Shown piece by piece: positions 31,105 to 41,517 of a stretch of 64,000 nt of DNA (its first letter is position 1; every line of letters starts with the position of its first letter). The notes beneath the pieces were generated by a model. That model did no database searches. It saw only the letters and a program-made list of their open reading frames with translations, and was not told the origin of the DNA. The translations under genes were made by a program, and so were the position numbers. The DNA is from Atlantibacter hermannii (lineage in GTDB: Bacteria > Pseudomonadota > Gammaproteobacteria > Enterobacterales > Enterobacteriaceae). The stretch covers positions 1 through 64,000 of the forward strand of contig NZ_JAAATR010000049.1 in assembly GCF_009907385.1 (NCBI RefSeq), in the 5' to 3' direction.

Positions 31105-32739
31105 ATGCAATGGCAAACTCATACCGTTTTCAACCAACCCATCCCGTTAAACAACAGTAATCTCTTTTTATCCGACACCGCGCTACGCGAAGCCGTCCAG
31201 CGTGAAGACGCCGCCTGGGATGCGGAACTTTTGGCCAGCATCGGCCAACAGCTGGGCACCGCCGAATCCCTTGAACTGGGGCGCCTGGCCAATGCAAATC
31301 CGCCTGATTTATTACGCTACGACGCCAGCGGCGAGCGGCTCGACGACGTGCGCTTTCATCCGGCGTGGCATCTGCTGATGCAGGGGCTGTTTGCCAACCG
31401 GGTGCATAATTTACCGTGGCAGGAGGAGCGGCGGCGCGGTTCATTGGTGGCCCGCGCCGCGCGTTTTATTCTTCATGCTCAGGTGGAAGCGGGTACACTT
31501 TGCCCGGTGACTATGACGTTTGCCGCCACACCCTTGCTGCTTCAGTCACTGCCGCCGGCGTTCAGCGACTGGACCAAACCGCTGCTCAGCGATCGCTATG
31601 ACGCCCATTTGCAGCCCGCCGGACAAAAACGCGGATTGCTGATCGGCATGGGGATGACCGAAAAGCAGGGCGGTTCGGACGTTCTCACCAATACCACTCG
31701 CGCGGAACCGGTGGGTAGCCCCGGTCCCGGCGAAGCCTATCGGCTGGTGGGGCATAAGTGGTTTTATTCCGTGCCGCAAAGCGACGGGCATCTGGTGCTG
31801 GCCCAGGCGAAAGGCGGGCTGTCCTGCTTCCTGGTGCCGCGCTTTTTACCTGACGGCCAGCGCAACGCGGTGCGCCTCGAACGGCTGAAAGACAAGCTGG
31901 GCAACCGCTCCAACGCCAGCAGCGAAGCGGAATTCTGCGATGCGCTGGGCTGGCTGCTGGGCGATGAAGGCGAAGGCGTGCGCCAGATTTTGAAAATGGG
32001 CGCGATGACCCGCTTTGACTGCGCGCTGGGCAGTCACGGCCTGATGCGCCGCGCGCTGTCGGTGGCGCTGTATCACGCCCACCAGCGCCAGGCGTTTGGC
32101 AAAAACCTGATCGATCAGCCGCTAATGCGCCAGGTTTTAGGCCGAATGGCGCTACTGCTGGAGGGGCAAACCGCGCTGTTGTTCCGTCTGGCTCGCGCAT
32201 GGGAAGCGCAGGGGGATGCGCGCGAGCGCGCGTTTTGCCGCCTGATGACGCCTGCAGCGAAATTTAACGTCTGCAAAGCAGGGATCCCGTTTGTGGCGGA
32301 AGCGATGGAGGTGCTGGGCGGTATCGGCTATTGCGAAGAGAGTGAACTGCCGCGTCTGTATCGTGAAATGCCGGTCAACAGTATCTGGGAAGGCTCCGGC
32401 AATATCATGTGCCTCGACGTGCTGCGGGTGCTGGCCAAACAGCCCGGCGTGATGGAGATGCTGAGCGGCGAGTTCGAGGACGTTAAGGGCCAGAATCGCC
32501 ATTTCGACCGGGCGTGGCGACAGTTAGCCCAGCGGTTACGCAAACTCAACGAGGCCGACGGGCGCGCCATAACCCGCCAGCTTTACCGGCTGGCGACCGG
32601 GGCGCAGCTGTTGCGTCACGCCTCGGTGCCCACGGCGGAAGCCTGGTGCCAGATGATGCTTGACCCGCGTGGCGATGCCCAGGTGGCGGAAAAATGCCTT
32701 TCCGACGTCCTGCTGCGCGCCACGGGCGGCATCGGTTAA
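31105..32739 (+). CDS. aidB: AidB, acyl-CoA dehydrogenase-like DNA-binding flavoprotein
   Basis: The product is 544 residues from the ATG at 31105, which has GGAGG eight bases upstream and the family N-terminus [12 protein letters not shown]; an in-frame ATG at 31090 lacks a ribosome site. AidB belongs to the adaptive response to alkylation (Ada regulon), binds FAD and DNA, and is thought to shield [15 protein letters not shown] and [20 protein letters not shown] are typical. It stands without the yjfIJKLMC genes seen upstream in E. coli. Its stop overlaps that of the convergent chemoreceptor gene. Confidence 0.94.
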   Translation: MQWQTHTVFNQPIPLNNSNLFLSDTALREAVQREDAAWDAELLASIGQQLGTAESLELGRLANANPPDLLRYDASGERLDDVRFHPAWHLLMQGLFANRVHNLPWQEERRRGSLVARAARFILHAQVEAGTLCPVTMTFAATPLLLQSLPPAFSDWTKPLLSDRYDAHLQPAGQKRGLLIGMGMTEKQGGSDVLTNTTRAEPVGSPGPGEAYRLVGHKWFYSVPQSDGHLVLAQAKGGLSCFLVPRFLPDGQRNAVRLERLKDKLGNRSNASSEAEFCDALGWLLGDEGEGVRQILKMGAMTRFDCALGSHGLMRRALSVALYHAHQRQAFGKNLIDQPLMRQVLGRMALLLEGQTALLFRLARAWEAQGDARERAFCRLMTPAAKFNVCKAGIPFVAEAMEVLGGIGYCEESELPRLYREMPVNSIWEGSGNIMCLDVLRVLAKQPGVMEMLSGEFEDVKGQNRHFDRAWRQLAQRLRKLNEADGRAITRQLYRLATGAQLLRHASVPTAEAWCQMMLDPRGDAQVAEKCLSDVLLRATGGIG

Positions 32740-34670
32740 AGGCTGCGTAAGCGGAACACGCTCACCAGCGTATTCAGATGGTGGCCCTTATCGCGCAGCG
32801 TTTGCGCCGTTTGCTCGCTGCGCGAGACCCGCTCGGCGTTGATATGGGTCGCTTCGCCGATATGGTTCATCGCCAGATTCACCTGCTGAATGCCCGCAGA
32901 CTGCTCATGGGAAGCCTGGCTGCTGTGCGTCACCAGCAAATTCACCTGGTCGATATGCTGGATAATCTGCTCCATCGCCTGGCGAGTACGCTCGGAAAGC
33001 TGATGCCCTTCGGTGACTTTATGCAGCGTGTCCGCAATTAAGGCATCAATCTCCTTCACCGCGTTGGCGCTGCGCGCCGCCAGCGCCCGCACCTCCTGCG
33101 CCACAACGGCAAACCCTTTGCCATGTTCCCCGGCGCGGGCGGCTTCCACTGCCGCGTTCAGCGCCAGAATATTGGTCTGGAACGCGATCGATTCAATCAC
33201 ATGGGTGATATCGGCGATACGCTGCGACGCATCGCGGATCGCATTCATGGTCGATACCGCGTTGGTCACGGTATCGCCGCCGATATGCACCGCGTGGGAG
33301 GCCTGCTGCATATAATTTTGCGTCTGCACCATGTTCTCGGCGTTCTGCTCTACGGTCGCCGTCAGCTGCTCCATACTGGCGGAGGTCTCTTCCACGCTGC
33401 TGGCCTGCTTGTTGATCTGCTCGCTGATGTCGTGGCTGTCCGCCGCCAGTTCATCGGTGCCGTGGCTGATGTCGGCGGCGGCATCGCGCACCTGAATCAC
33501 AATCTGCTGCAAACCATTGCCCATGCTGTTGATGGCGGCGATCAGTTCACCTACTTCATCCTGACGGCGCGTGGTGATGCTGGAACGCAAGTCGCCTGCA
33601 CCATATTGCTGCGCCAGGCCAATCACATTGCGTAGCGGCGCGGTAAGCAGACGGCGGGTGGTGAAATCAAACAGAACGGCGAACAGCAGGCTGATGACCA
33701 GGCCAGCCAGTAAAAACTGGTTACGCAGTCGATCGATGTTAGCGAGCAGGGTGCCCCGGTCCACTTCGCCCACTACTACCCAGTTCCATCCCGGTACGTG
33801 AGTGAAGGTCATGAGCGATGTGCCGCCCGTGTCACGCTGCCAGGCCAGCTCGCCTTCGCTATCGGCCAGCAGGTGCTGACGGATATCGTCAGGCAACAGC
33901 GGCTTTTGCCCTTCGGCATCGCGATGGAACAGGTACTGGCCGAGCTGCTCACCCGGCTGGCGGTTGATGACATAAAAGTGACCGCTGTCGCCCAGCTTGC
34001 GATTGAGGATTTTTTCACGCATCAGCTGCCATGAGGAGGAGATATCCACGCCGACGAACAGCACCGCAATGACGTTCCCTTGCTCATCCTTAACGGGCTG
34101 ATACTGAGTTATGTAGCGCTTACCGAAAAGCTGCGTCAGCCCGCGATAGATTTCACCTTTATTCATCGGCAGCCAGGCGGGACTGGCGCGATCGAGCTGC
34201 GTGCCTACGGCGCGAGTGCCGTCCTCTTTGCGCAATGATGTCGCCACGCGCACATAGTCATCGCCGCTGCGCACGAACAGCGTGGCGATAGCGCCGGTTC
34301 GCGTCTGAAAATCATCGGTTAAGGCATTGTTTTCATGCAATGACAGCTCGCCGCCTTTAAGCAGCGGAACGCTCTGAGCATTCAGCGCCTGCATCTGCGC
34401 GGCATCGCGCGTAATGGGTTGAGGGATAAAACTGTTTAGCAGAGTGGTGTAGTTGCTGACCTCTTCTGTCAGCGTGGCGTCAAACATTTGCACCATGTCC
34501 ACCACGCCGCTGGTCTGGCTTTTTAAGTCTTCCCGCGCCAGTGACTCCAGCTGCTGGCTGGCCTGATGGCTTAACACCAGCGTGAAGGTTAAAAACAGAC
34601 AGGCGAATGACAGGCCCGCAAGCAGGGAGAGTTTGGTACCCAGCCCGATGCGCTGGAAAATGGTTTTCAT
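32736..34670 (-). CDS. Methyl-accepting chemotaxis protein with dCache-type sensor
   Basis: The product is 644 residues. An N-terminal membrane helix (about 12-31), a large periplasmic sensor (about 35-315, Cache_3/Cache_2 type), a second helix (about 318-340), a HAMP domain and the long coiled-coil signalling domain follow; the hairpin tip contains [19 protein letters not shown]. It lacks the C-terminal NWETF-type pentapeptide (it ends FRLRSL), so adaptation enzymes would reach it less directly. The ligand is unknown. The gene is absent at this site in E. coli. I saw no flagellar sigma-28 promoter. Confidence 0.93.
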   Translation of the reverse strand: MKTIFQRIGLGTKLSLLAGLSFACLFLTFTLVLSHQASQQLESLAREDLKSQTSGVVDMVQMFDATLTEEVSNYTTLLNSFIPQPITRDAAQMQALNAQSVPLLKGGELSLHENNALTDDFQTRTGAIATLFVRSGDDYVRVATSLRKEDGTRAVGTQLDRASPAWLPMNKGEIYRGLTQLFGKRYITQYQPVKDEQGNVIAVLFVGVDISSSWQLMREKILNRKLGDSGHFYVINRQPGEQLGQYLFHRDAEGQKPLLPDDIRQHLLADSEGELAWQRDTGGTSLMTFTHVPGWNWVVVGEVDRGTLLANIDRLRNQFLLAGLVISLLFAVLFDFTTRRLLTAPLRNVIGLAQQYGAGDLRSSITTRRQDEVGELIAAINSMGNGLQQIVIQVRDAAADISHGTDELAADSHDISEQINKQASSVEETSASMEQLTATVEQNAENMVQTQNYMQQASHAVHIGGDTVTNAVSTMNAIRDASQRIADITHVIESIAFQTNILALNAAVEAARAGEHGKGFAVVAQEVRALAARSANAVKEIDALIADTLHKVTEGHQLSERTRQAMEQIIQHIDQVNLLVTHSSQASHEQSAGIQQVNLAMNHIGEATHINAERVSRSEQTAQTLRDKGHHLNTLVSVFRLRSL

Positions 34671-34815
34671 AATTATCCCTTATACCAACCGAGTTGAGTT
34701 GCCCGGTTAAACGGCATCGGCGGGATAATATTTACTCAATATATGTAAAAATTTATGTCAGAATTTTACAAATAGTATTTTTGACAGGGAAAGCAGGCTT
34801 TCAGCCTGCTTCCAT

Positions 34816-35091
34816 TCAGGCATAAATAATGGCTTTTACCTGCCAGTTATCGGCTCGCGGGTTTTCCTGCATTTGTACGATGCGATAATACGAAGCGCCC
34901 TGTTCATCGGCTTTCATCGCAATGACGCGTTCAACATCCTGAGGACTTCCGGAAACGCTGTTGACTGCAATCATGCCAATTTCATTCAGACCGGTCACCC
35001 GGTCAGCACTGACATCTTCTGCCGACTGCGCAGAGGTAGTAATCAAACCGGCAGACAGCAGCAAAGACGTTAAGGCAATTGATCGTTTCAT
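34816..35091 (-). CDS. yjfN: YjfN, DUF1471 (YhcN-type) periplasmic protein
   Basis: The product is 91 residues from the ATG at 35091 (MKRSIALTSL). A signal peptide ends near SAQSA; the rest is a DUF1471 domain (EIGMIAVNSVSGSPQDVERV ... ASYYRIVQMQ ... WQVKAIIYA). In E. coli YjfN stimulates the periplasmic protease DegP (recalled, not shown here). It is one of three DUF1471 genes within 2 kb. Confidence 0.88.
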   Translation of the reverse strand: MKRSIALTSLLLSAGLITTSAQSAEDVSADRVTGLNEIGMIAVNSVSGSPQDVERVIAMKADEQGASYYRIVQMQENPRADNWQVKAIIYA

Positions 35092-35243
35092 AGTCAGCTC
35101 CATTTCACATTACCCCGATGAGTAACAGGGCGATCCTTCGCGATGTGTTATCCCATCCTTTCATAACGGCCCGGGATTAAGTGTGCACAGAAAACGATCA
35201 GCCGACGCAAAGCAATGTAAATTTTGCTAAATAAAACGGGATG

Positions 35244-35558
35244 TTAACGCGGTTTCTTATACAAAATCGCCTGGGAGTACCACTGACCCGGTACTACCGT
35301 CTCATCGTTCAGCAAAATCTGGTAATAATCTGCACCGGCGGCGATCGCTTTGGCTTTAATGGCAGCCTCGCTATCGCTGGGCGCACCGCGCTCCATAACG
35401 CTCACCGTACCCATTCGAATTAAGCCCTGGGTCTGGGATCGCTGGATCTCCTGCGGTTGGCCCGTGACCGGAGGAGCCGGCTGCGGGGTACCCTGCAGGG
35501 AAGCGCACGCGCTAAGCAGCATCGCCAGTAATACCGGAAGTAATCTTTGCATTCGCAT
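35244..35558 (-). CDS. bsmA: BsmA (YjfO), DUF1471 biofilm/stress lipoprotein
   Basis: The product is 104 residues. The lipobox LLSAC puts the lipidated cysteine at residue 18, with Ala at +2 consistent with outer-membrane sorting. A Pro/Gln linker leads to a DUF1471 domain (RMGTVSVMERGAPSDSEAAI ... ADYYQILLNDE ... QWYSQAILY). E. coli BsmA is linked to biofilm formation and peroxide/acid stress. The start at 35558 has AGGA eight bases before it. It is divergent from yjfP. Confidence 0.85.
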   Translation of the reverse strand: MRMQRLLPVLLAMLLSACASLQGTPQPAPPVTGQPQEIQRSQTQGLIRMGTVSVMERGAPSDSEAAIKAKAIAAGADYYQILLNDETVVPGQWYSQAILYKKPR

Positions 35559-35770
35559 TTCTCGTTTCCTGACTCATTGAGTGTAGTGCCGTCTATTTTT
35601 GAGCCTATAGGGAAGGTTCCCATTTTGTTAGCTCAGCCGCTTTTTTTCGTGCATTGAGATGTAAAAACGTAACCGGGTTCTCATCATGCTTTTTCATTAG
35701 ATTATCTGCCCGGACTTGCAGGGTGCGTTGTGCCATGTCATATCTTGCCGATAACGAAAAGGGGAACGAG

Positions 35771-36523
35771 ATGATCGAACTGGAAACGCGCGAATTTGCG
35801 GGGATCGAAACCGTGCATGCGACACCGGCAGGGAAAACCACACAGCCGCTGCCTACGGTGATTTTTTATCACGGCTTTACCTCGTCAAAATTAGTATACA
35901 GCTATTTTGCCGTGGCCCTGGCGCAGGCGGGGTTTCGCGTCGTGATGCCGGACGCCGCTGAGCACGGCGCGCGCTTTAATGGCGATGCTCAGGGGCGAAT
36001 GCTGCGCTTCTGGCAAATCCTGCATCAGAATATGACGGAGTTTGCCGGCCTGCGTGACGCGCTGCAGGAAGAAAACCTGATTGCTGACCAGCGGCTCGGT
36101 GTGGGCGGGGCGTCGATGGGGGGCATGACGGCGCTGGGCATCATGACCCATCATCCCGAGGTGAAAAGCGTGGCCAGCCTGATGGGATCGGGTTATTACA
36201 CCACGCTCGCGCCCGCGCTTTTTCCGCCCTCACTTGAACTCACGCCGGAGCGTCAGCGCCAGCTTGATGCGGTTATCGCCCCGCTGGCGGAATGGGACAT
36301 CACTCACCAGTTAGCGAAACTGGCGGACCGACCGCTTTTTCTCTGGCATGGCGAGGAGGATGACGTGGTTCCGGCACAAGAGTCCTTCCGTTTGCAGCGC
36401 GCGCTACAGGAAAATCAGCTCGACGCGTTGCTCACATATCAGTGGGAGCCTGGCGTCAGGCACCGCATTACACCCACTGCGCTGGACGCGACCGTGGCGT
36501 TTTTTACCCGCCATCTGGCATAA
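35771..36523 (+). CDS. yjfP: Alpha/beta-hydrolase esterase YjfP
   Basis: The product is 250 residues from the ATG at 35771 (MIELETREFA); an open frame extends upstream but without family similarity. The alpha/beta-hydrolase elbow GGASMGG puts the nucleophile at Ser115; HGFTSS forms the oxyanion region, with a late Asp (GEEDDVVP) and His (GVRHRITP) completing the triad. E. coli YjfP is a carboxylesterase. In E. coli the ula operon follows; here it does not. Confidence 0.9.
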   Translation: MIELETREFAGIETVHATPAGKTTQPLPTVIFYHGFTSSKLVYSYFAVALAQAGFRVVMPDAAEHGARFNGDAQGRMLRFWQILHQNMTEFAGLRDALQEENLIADQRLGVGGASMGGMTALGIMTHHPEVKSVASLMGSGYYTTLAPALFPPSLELTPERQRQLDAVIAPLAEWDITHQLAKLADRPLFLWHGEEDDVVPAQESFRLQRALQENQLDALLTYQWEPGVRHRITPTALDATVAFFTRHLA

Positions 36524-36544
36524 AAAAGCCCCCTGGACGGGGGC
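36522..36544 (-). terminator. Terminator downstream of yjfY
   Basis: On the minus strand GCCCCC and GGGGGC (plus-strand 36528-36533 and 36539-36544) form a stem followed by six T residues. It ends at the stop codon of yjfP, so it stops transcription from yjfY entering yjfP in antisense. Confidence 0.8.
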
Positions 36545-36630
36545 AAAATAACGTCAGTAACGTTGTCGTGGCATTATCGTTATTCCTGAAAGGGGATCGA
36601 CGATAAATCGGTATTGTCGCGTGATGAACT

Positions 36631-36864
36631 CTACTGGCGGGCAACCTGGATTGCGTCTTCCGTTGCGGTTATCACGCTAAAATTCTGGCTATGTGACTGA
36701 TCGGCTTTGCTATCATCGGCTGAATTATGATTTATGTAGACGACGCCTAAGCTATGCACATCATCCATACTTTGCGCCAGGTCGCGATCGACCTTAATGG
36801 CGGCGGCGGCATTCGCGGTCAGTATGAGTCCCGCGAAGACGGCGATAAGACTTTTTTTCATCAT
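36631..36864 (-). CDS. yjfY: YjfY-like DUF1471 protein with shortened C-terminus
   Basis: The product is 77 residues from the first of two adjacent ATGs (36864 or 36861), with GGAG five bases upstream. A signal peptide ends near NAAAA. MDDVHSLGVVYINHN is the start of a DUF1471 domain, but the second half is short: after NFSVITATED it ends IQVARQ, without the usual ...ADIYR strand. A past deletion or frameshift near the 3' end is likely. Whether it still folds is unclear. It is divergent from rpsF and followed by a terminator. Confidence 0.7.
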   Translation of the reverse strand: MMKKSLIAVFAGLILTANAAAAIKVDRDLAQSMDDVHSLGVVYINHNSADDSKADQSHSQNFSVITATEDAIQVARQ

Positions 36865-37088
36865 CGGTACTCCACAACAGCAAGCTATACAACCGGGATC
36901 GTCACTCCTTCGTGGTAAGGGGTCTGTACAGAATAAGTGTAATGGCTTATTGCTGATTAAAACGTGACCATTTCTGATGGAGATACTCAAATTTTTTTAG
37001 CATTCCTGGATAATCTATTTTAAATCATCTGGTTAACCACTTTTTACCCCCTGCACCGCCGCGCTGCGTAATTATTTATCAATCAGCC

Positions 37089-37117
37089 TTGAGTTTGCCG
37101 GGGCCCGCAAGTAGAAT
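37089..37117 (+). promoter_or_regulatory. Promoter of the rpsF operon
   Basis: TTGAGT (37089-37094), a 17-bp spacer and TAGAAT (37112-37117). It gives a leader of about 95 nt. The rest of the 350-bp gap between yjfY and rpsF holds AT-rich sequence and the leader structure, no gene. Confidence 0.7.
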
Positions 37118-37157
37118 GACGCGTCAATTTTTCAGCCGCCCTTTAATCACGTTCCTT

Positions 37158-37192
37158 GCCTCCATGGGCCGCGGCTGACCCAGACAGGAGGC
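37158..37192 (+). promoter_or_regulatory. S6:S18 ribosomal-protein leader hairpin
   Basis: GCCTCC (37158-37163) pairs with GGAGGC (37187-37192), and inside it GGG (37166-37168) with CCC (37179-37181), leaving the conserved CCGCGGC segment. This is the known structure by which excess S6:S18 complex represses its own operon. Confidence 0.7.
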
Positions 37193-37199
37193 TGAATAA

Positions 37200-37613
<414 letters not shown>

Positions 37614-37618
37614 TTCTG

Positions 37619-38165
<547 letters not shown>

Positions 38166-38194
38166 TCGGTCACGGTCCATTAATACGACTTTGA

Positions 38195-38656
<462 letters not shown>

Positions 38657-38679
38657 TTCGTTATTCACATCAACGTGTA

Positions 38680-38705
38680 AAAACGCCGACGTATGTCGGC
38701 GTTTT
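38680..38705 (+). terminator. Terminator of the rpsF operon
   Basis: AAAACGCCGAC (38680-38690) pairs with GTCGGCGTTTT (38695-38705) around GTAT, a strong bidirectional-looking intrinsic terminator. Confidence 0.9.
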
Positions 38706-38818
38706 GCATTTCTGGCGGGTAAATCCCAATTCCGCCGTGCACCCATTTTTGAGGGTGGCTATTCTCTGAACAATCATTGATAATAAACTGAAACGTTATT
38801 TTATCTTTGGTGAGTGGA

Positions 38819-39757
38819 ATGGACGCTGTTTGCCCAACCCCTGTATTTGCTCGTAAAAATGTCGCTTTCGCCTGTGCCACGCTGTGCTGTCTGCTGTGGG
38901 GAAGCTCTTATCCGGCCATCAAAAGCGGTTACGAAATCTTCCAGATCGCAACCGACGATATCCCTTCGAAAATCGTTTTTGCGGGTTACCGCTTCCTGTT
39001 TGCAGGGTTGCTGCTGTTGCTGTTCGCAATGGCGCAGCGCAAGCCCATCGCCCGCCTGAAGCCGCGTCAGTGCGGTCAACTGGCCATGCTGGGTTTAACC
39101 CAAACCACGCTCCAGTACACATTCTTTTATATCGGCCTGGCCTTCACCACCGGCGTGAAAGGCTCAATCATGAATGCTACCGGCACGTTCTTCAGCGTAT
39201 TGCTGGCGCACTTTATCTATCACAACGACAAGCTGAGTTATAACAAAGCCATTGGCTGCGTGCTGGGTTTTGCCGGCGTGATGATTGTTAACTTTAACGG
39301 CGGGATGAGCGACTTCACGTTTAGCCTGATGGGCGATGGTTTCGTGGTGCTGGCGGCCTTTATTCTGTCTGCGTCCACCCTGTACGGAAAGCGCATTTCG
39401 CAAACCGTCGATCCCACCGTGATGACCGGCTACCAGTTAGGTTTTGGCGGGCTGGTGCTGATTGTGATTGGCTATATGACGGGCGGGACGCTGGAGGTTC
39501 ACGGATTCGCCTCGGTGGCGATTTTAGGCTATCTGACGCTGCTGTCATCCGTCGCCTTTGCCCTGTGGAGCATTTTGCTGAAGTACAACCGCGTCAGCAT
39601 GATCGCCCCGTTTAACTTTGTGGTTCCGGTGGCGGGCACCGCGCTGTCGGCTATTTTCCTGTCCGAAAACATTCTTGAATGGAAATACGCGCTGGCGCTG
39701 CTTCTGGTGTGCTCGGGCATCTGGTGGGTTAACAAGATGCCGAAGGGGAGTGAGTGA
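38819..39757 (+). CDS. DMT-family (EamA) membrane transporter
   Basis: The product is 312 residues from the ATG at 38819, with GGTGA five bases upstream; alternatives at TTG/GTG upstream look weaker. About ten membrane helices in two EamA repeats are visible (CCLLWGSSYPAIKSGY at the start; VVPVAGTALSAIFLSENI near the end). DMT transporters usually export amino acids or metabolites; the substrate is unknown. E. coli has yjfZ-ytfA at this place instead. The AT-rich 110-bp leader differs from the neighbouring genes. Confidence 0.88.
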   Translation: MDAVCPTPVFARKNVAFACATLCCLLWGSSYPAIKSGYEIFQIATDDIPSKIVFAGYRFLFAGLLLLLFAMAQRKPIARLKPRQCGQLAMLGLTQTTLQYTFFYIGLAFTTGVKGSIMNATGTFFSVLLAHFIYHNDKLSYNKAIGCVLGFAGVMIVNFNGGMSDFTFSLMGDGFVVLAAFILSASTLYGKRISQTVDPTVMTGYQLGFGGLVLIVIGYMTGGTLEVHGFASVAILGYLTLLSSVAFALWSILLKYNRVSMIAPFNFVVPVAGTALSAIFLSENILEWKYALALLLVCSGIWWVNKMPKGSE

Positions 39758-39772
39758 TCACTCCCATCATGA

Positions 39773-40369
39773 TCAGCGGACGCGGATAAAGCTGCCGTCC
39801 GGCTGGCGGGTAAACAGCACCTGCTTATCGTTGCCGACCTCAATCGTTAAACCGGTTACCACGCCGCTCGCGTTCTGGCGTATCTGCACCATCTGGCCGG
39901 TCTGCAGCGTGCTGAGCGGCTTGCCGTCTCCTTCAACCTGCGCCATGGCGTAAACGTCCGCTGGCGGCAAATTGTGGTCGCGGAACAGTTGCGCCATGGT
40001 TTTCCCTTCTTCCACGCGATACGTGCGCCATTGCTGCTCAATATCATTATTCTGGAACGGCTGCGGCGCAGATTCTGCGGGCGCGGGCTCTGACCCGGGC
40101 GTCTGTGTCGCCTGGGTCTGCGGCGGCGGAGTGGTGAGTTCAGCTTGCATTGGCGGCTGAGATGAGGATTGAAGATCGAGCTGGGCATCGCGCCGTACCT
40201 GGGGTTGCTCAGGCTGCGCAGCGGGCCAGAGAAAACAAATCACAATCACCAGCGCCGCAATAATAATGCCGCGACGATGAAAAGGGGGGAGCGGGTCCAT
40301 CAGCCGGACATGGTCCGGCGCGTGCCAAATCCGCGAAAGGGTAGGTTTGATTGCGAATCGTCCGGGCAT
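39773..40369 (-). CDS. ytfB: YtfB, OapA/LysM-like cell-envelope protein
   Basis: The product is 198 residues. A cytoplasmic N-terminus (MPGRFAIKPTL) precedes one membrane segment (about 34-49), a Pro/Gln/Thr-rich periplasmic linker (about 60-110) and a C-terminal OapA domain related to LysM (YRVEEGKTMAQLFRDHNLPP ... DGSFIRVR). E. coli YtfB binds glycan and localises to the division septum. It is convergent with the DMT gene and divergent from fklB. Confidence 0.9.
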   Translation of the reverse strand: MPGRFAIKPTLSRIWHAPDHVRLMDPLPPFHRRGIIIAALVIVICFLWPAAQPEQPQVRRDAQLDLQSSSQPPMQAELTTPPPQTQATQTPGSEPAPAESAPQPFQNNDIEQQWRTYRVEEGKTMAQLFRDHNLPPADVYAMAQVEGDGKPLSTLQTGQMVQIRQNASGVVTGLTIEVGNDKQVLFTRQPDGSFIRVR

Positions 40370-40607
40370 GCTCTTCTCCTGCGCATTGTAAGGCGTGCGG
40401 CAATCTCCGCTTTTAACCAGTATATATGTAACTGATTGATGACGGTAACAATGTGGCCTTTCGTGACATCTTATCTGTGATCCTGCGGTCTTAAGCCATC
40501 GGTTTTAGTACCAAACCGATCTATCCCGCGCATGCAGGATCATTTTACCCTAAACAGCTGGGCTGTTATGCTGCCCGCTACTTTTTATCAGCATGAAAGG
40601 AAAATCC

Positions 40608-41228
40608 ATGACGACCCCTTCTTTTGACAGCATCGAATCCCAGGCAAGCTACGGCATTGGTTTGCAGGTTGGGCAGCAACTGCGTGAATCCGGGCTGCAG
40701 GGTCTGCTGCCGGAAGCGCTGGTCGCGGGTCTGCGTGACGCACTGGATGGCAATCAACCTGCTGTACCGGTCGATGTGGTGCACCGCGCCCTGCGTGAGA
40801 TCCACGAGCGCGCCGATGCGGTGCGTCGTGAGCGTCAGCAGGCGATGGCGGCGGACGGCCAGAAATACCTGGACGAAAACCGCGAGCGTGAAGGCGTGAA
40901 CAGCACTGAATCCGGCCTGCAGTTCCGCGTACTCACTCAGGGCGAAGGCCCGATCCCGGCGCGTAAAGATCGCGTGCGCGTACACTACACCGGCAAGCTG
41001 ATCGACGGCACCGTGTTCGACAGCTCCGTGATGCGTGGCGAACCGGCTGAATTCCCGGTGAGCGGCGTTATTCCTGGCTGGATTGAAGCCCTGACCCTGA
41101 TGCCTGTGGGTTCCAAATGGGAACTGACCATCCCACAAAACCTGGCCTATGGCGAGCGCGGCGCTGGCGCATCCATCCCACCGTTCAGCACCCTGATTTT
41201 CGAAGTCGAGTTACTGGAAATTCTGTAA
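40608..41228 (+). CDS. fklB: FKBP-type peptidyl-prolyl isomerase FklB (FKBP22)
   Basis: The product is 206 residues from the ATG at 40608 ([10 protein letters not shown]), preceded by AAAGGA. The N-terminal part is a dimerising helical domain (about 1-85); the C-terminal part is the FKBP fold ([18 protein letters not shown] ... [16 protein letters not shown]). It speeds proline isomerisation during protein folding. The 240 bp before it hold the divergent ytfB/fklB promoters. Confidence 0.96.
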   Translation: MTTPSFDSIESQASYGIGLQVGQQLRESGLQGLLPEALVAGLRDALDGNQPAVPVDVVHRALREIHERADAVRRERQQAMAADGQKYLDENREREGVNSTESGLQFRVLTQGEGPIPARKDRVRVHYTGKLIDGTVFDSSVMRGEPAEFPVSGVIPGWIEALTLMPVGSKWELTIPQNLAYGERGAGASIPPFSTLIFEVELLEIL

Positions 41229-41517
41229 CCCCGCATACCGCCCCCGTTTCGGCGGGGGTAAATAACGGAAATAATAATAATTGTGGTGCTTTCTCCTGAT
41301 TGCGCCCCCGTTCCGGGTGTTTTCATGAGATGCTTTGCAAGGTAATAGTGATTTAACACTCATTTTAAACATTTAATTAACATAACGTTAAAATCGCAGT
41401 ACTCAACCCTCCGATTGTTACCTAATATCGATGATGTTTTTGAGGGGCATCGTCACTTCATTATGCATTTACAGGCCATCAGAGCCTGAACAACACAGAC
41501 AGGTACAGGAATTCAAC

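Noticed and set aside
34671-34760. Flagellar (sigma-28) promoter for the chemoreceptor
   Set aside because: TAAA and GCCGAT occur on the minus strand, but the spacing is about six bases too short for the consensus.
41229-41517. Riboswitch in the cycA leader
   Set aside because: The leader is AT-rich and lacks the paired elements of a glycine riboswitch; ordinary promoter and small-RNA control is the simpler reading.
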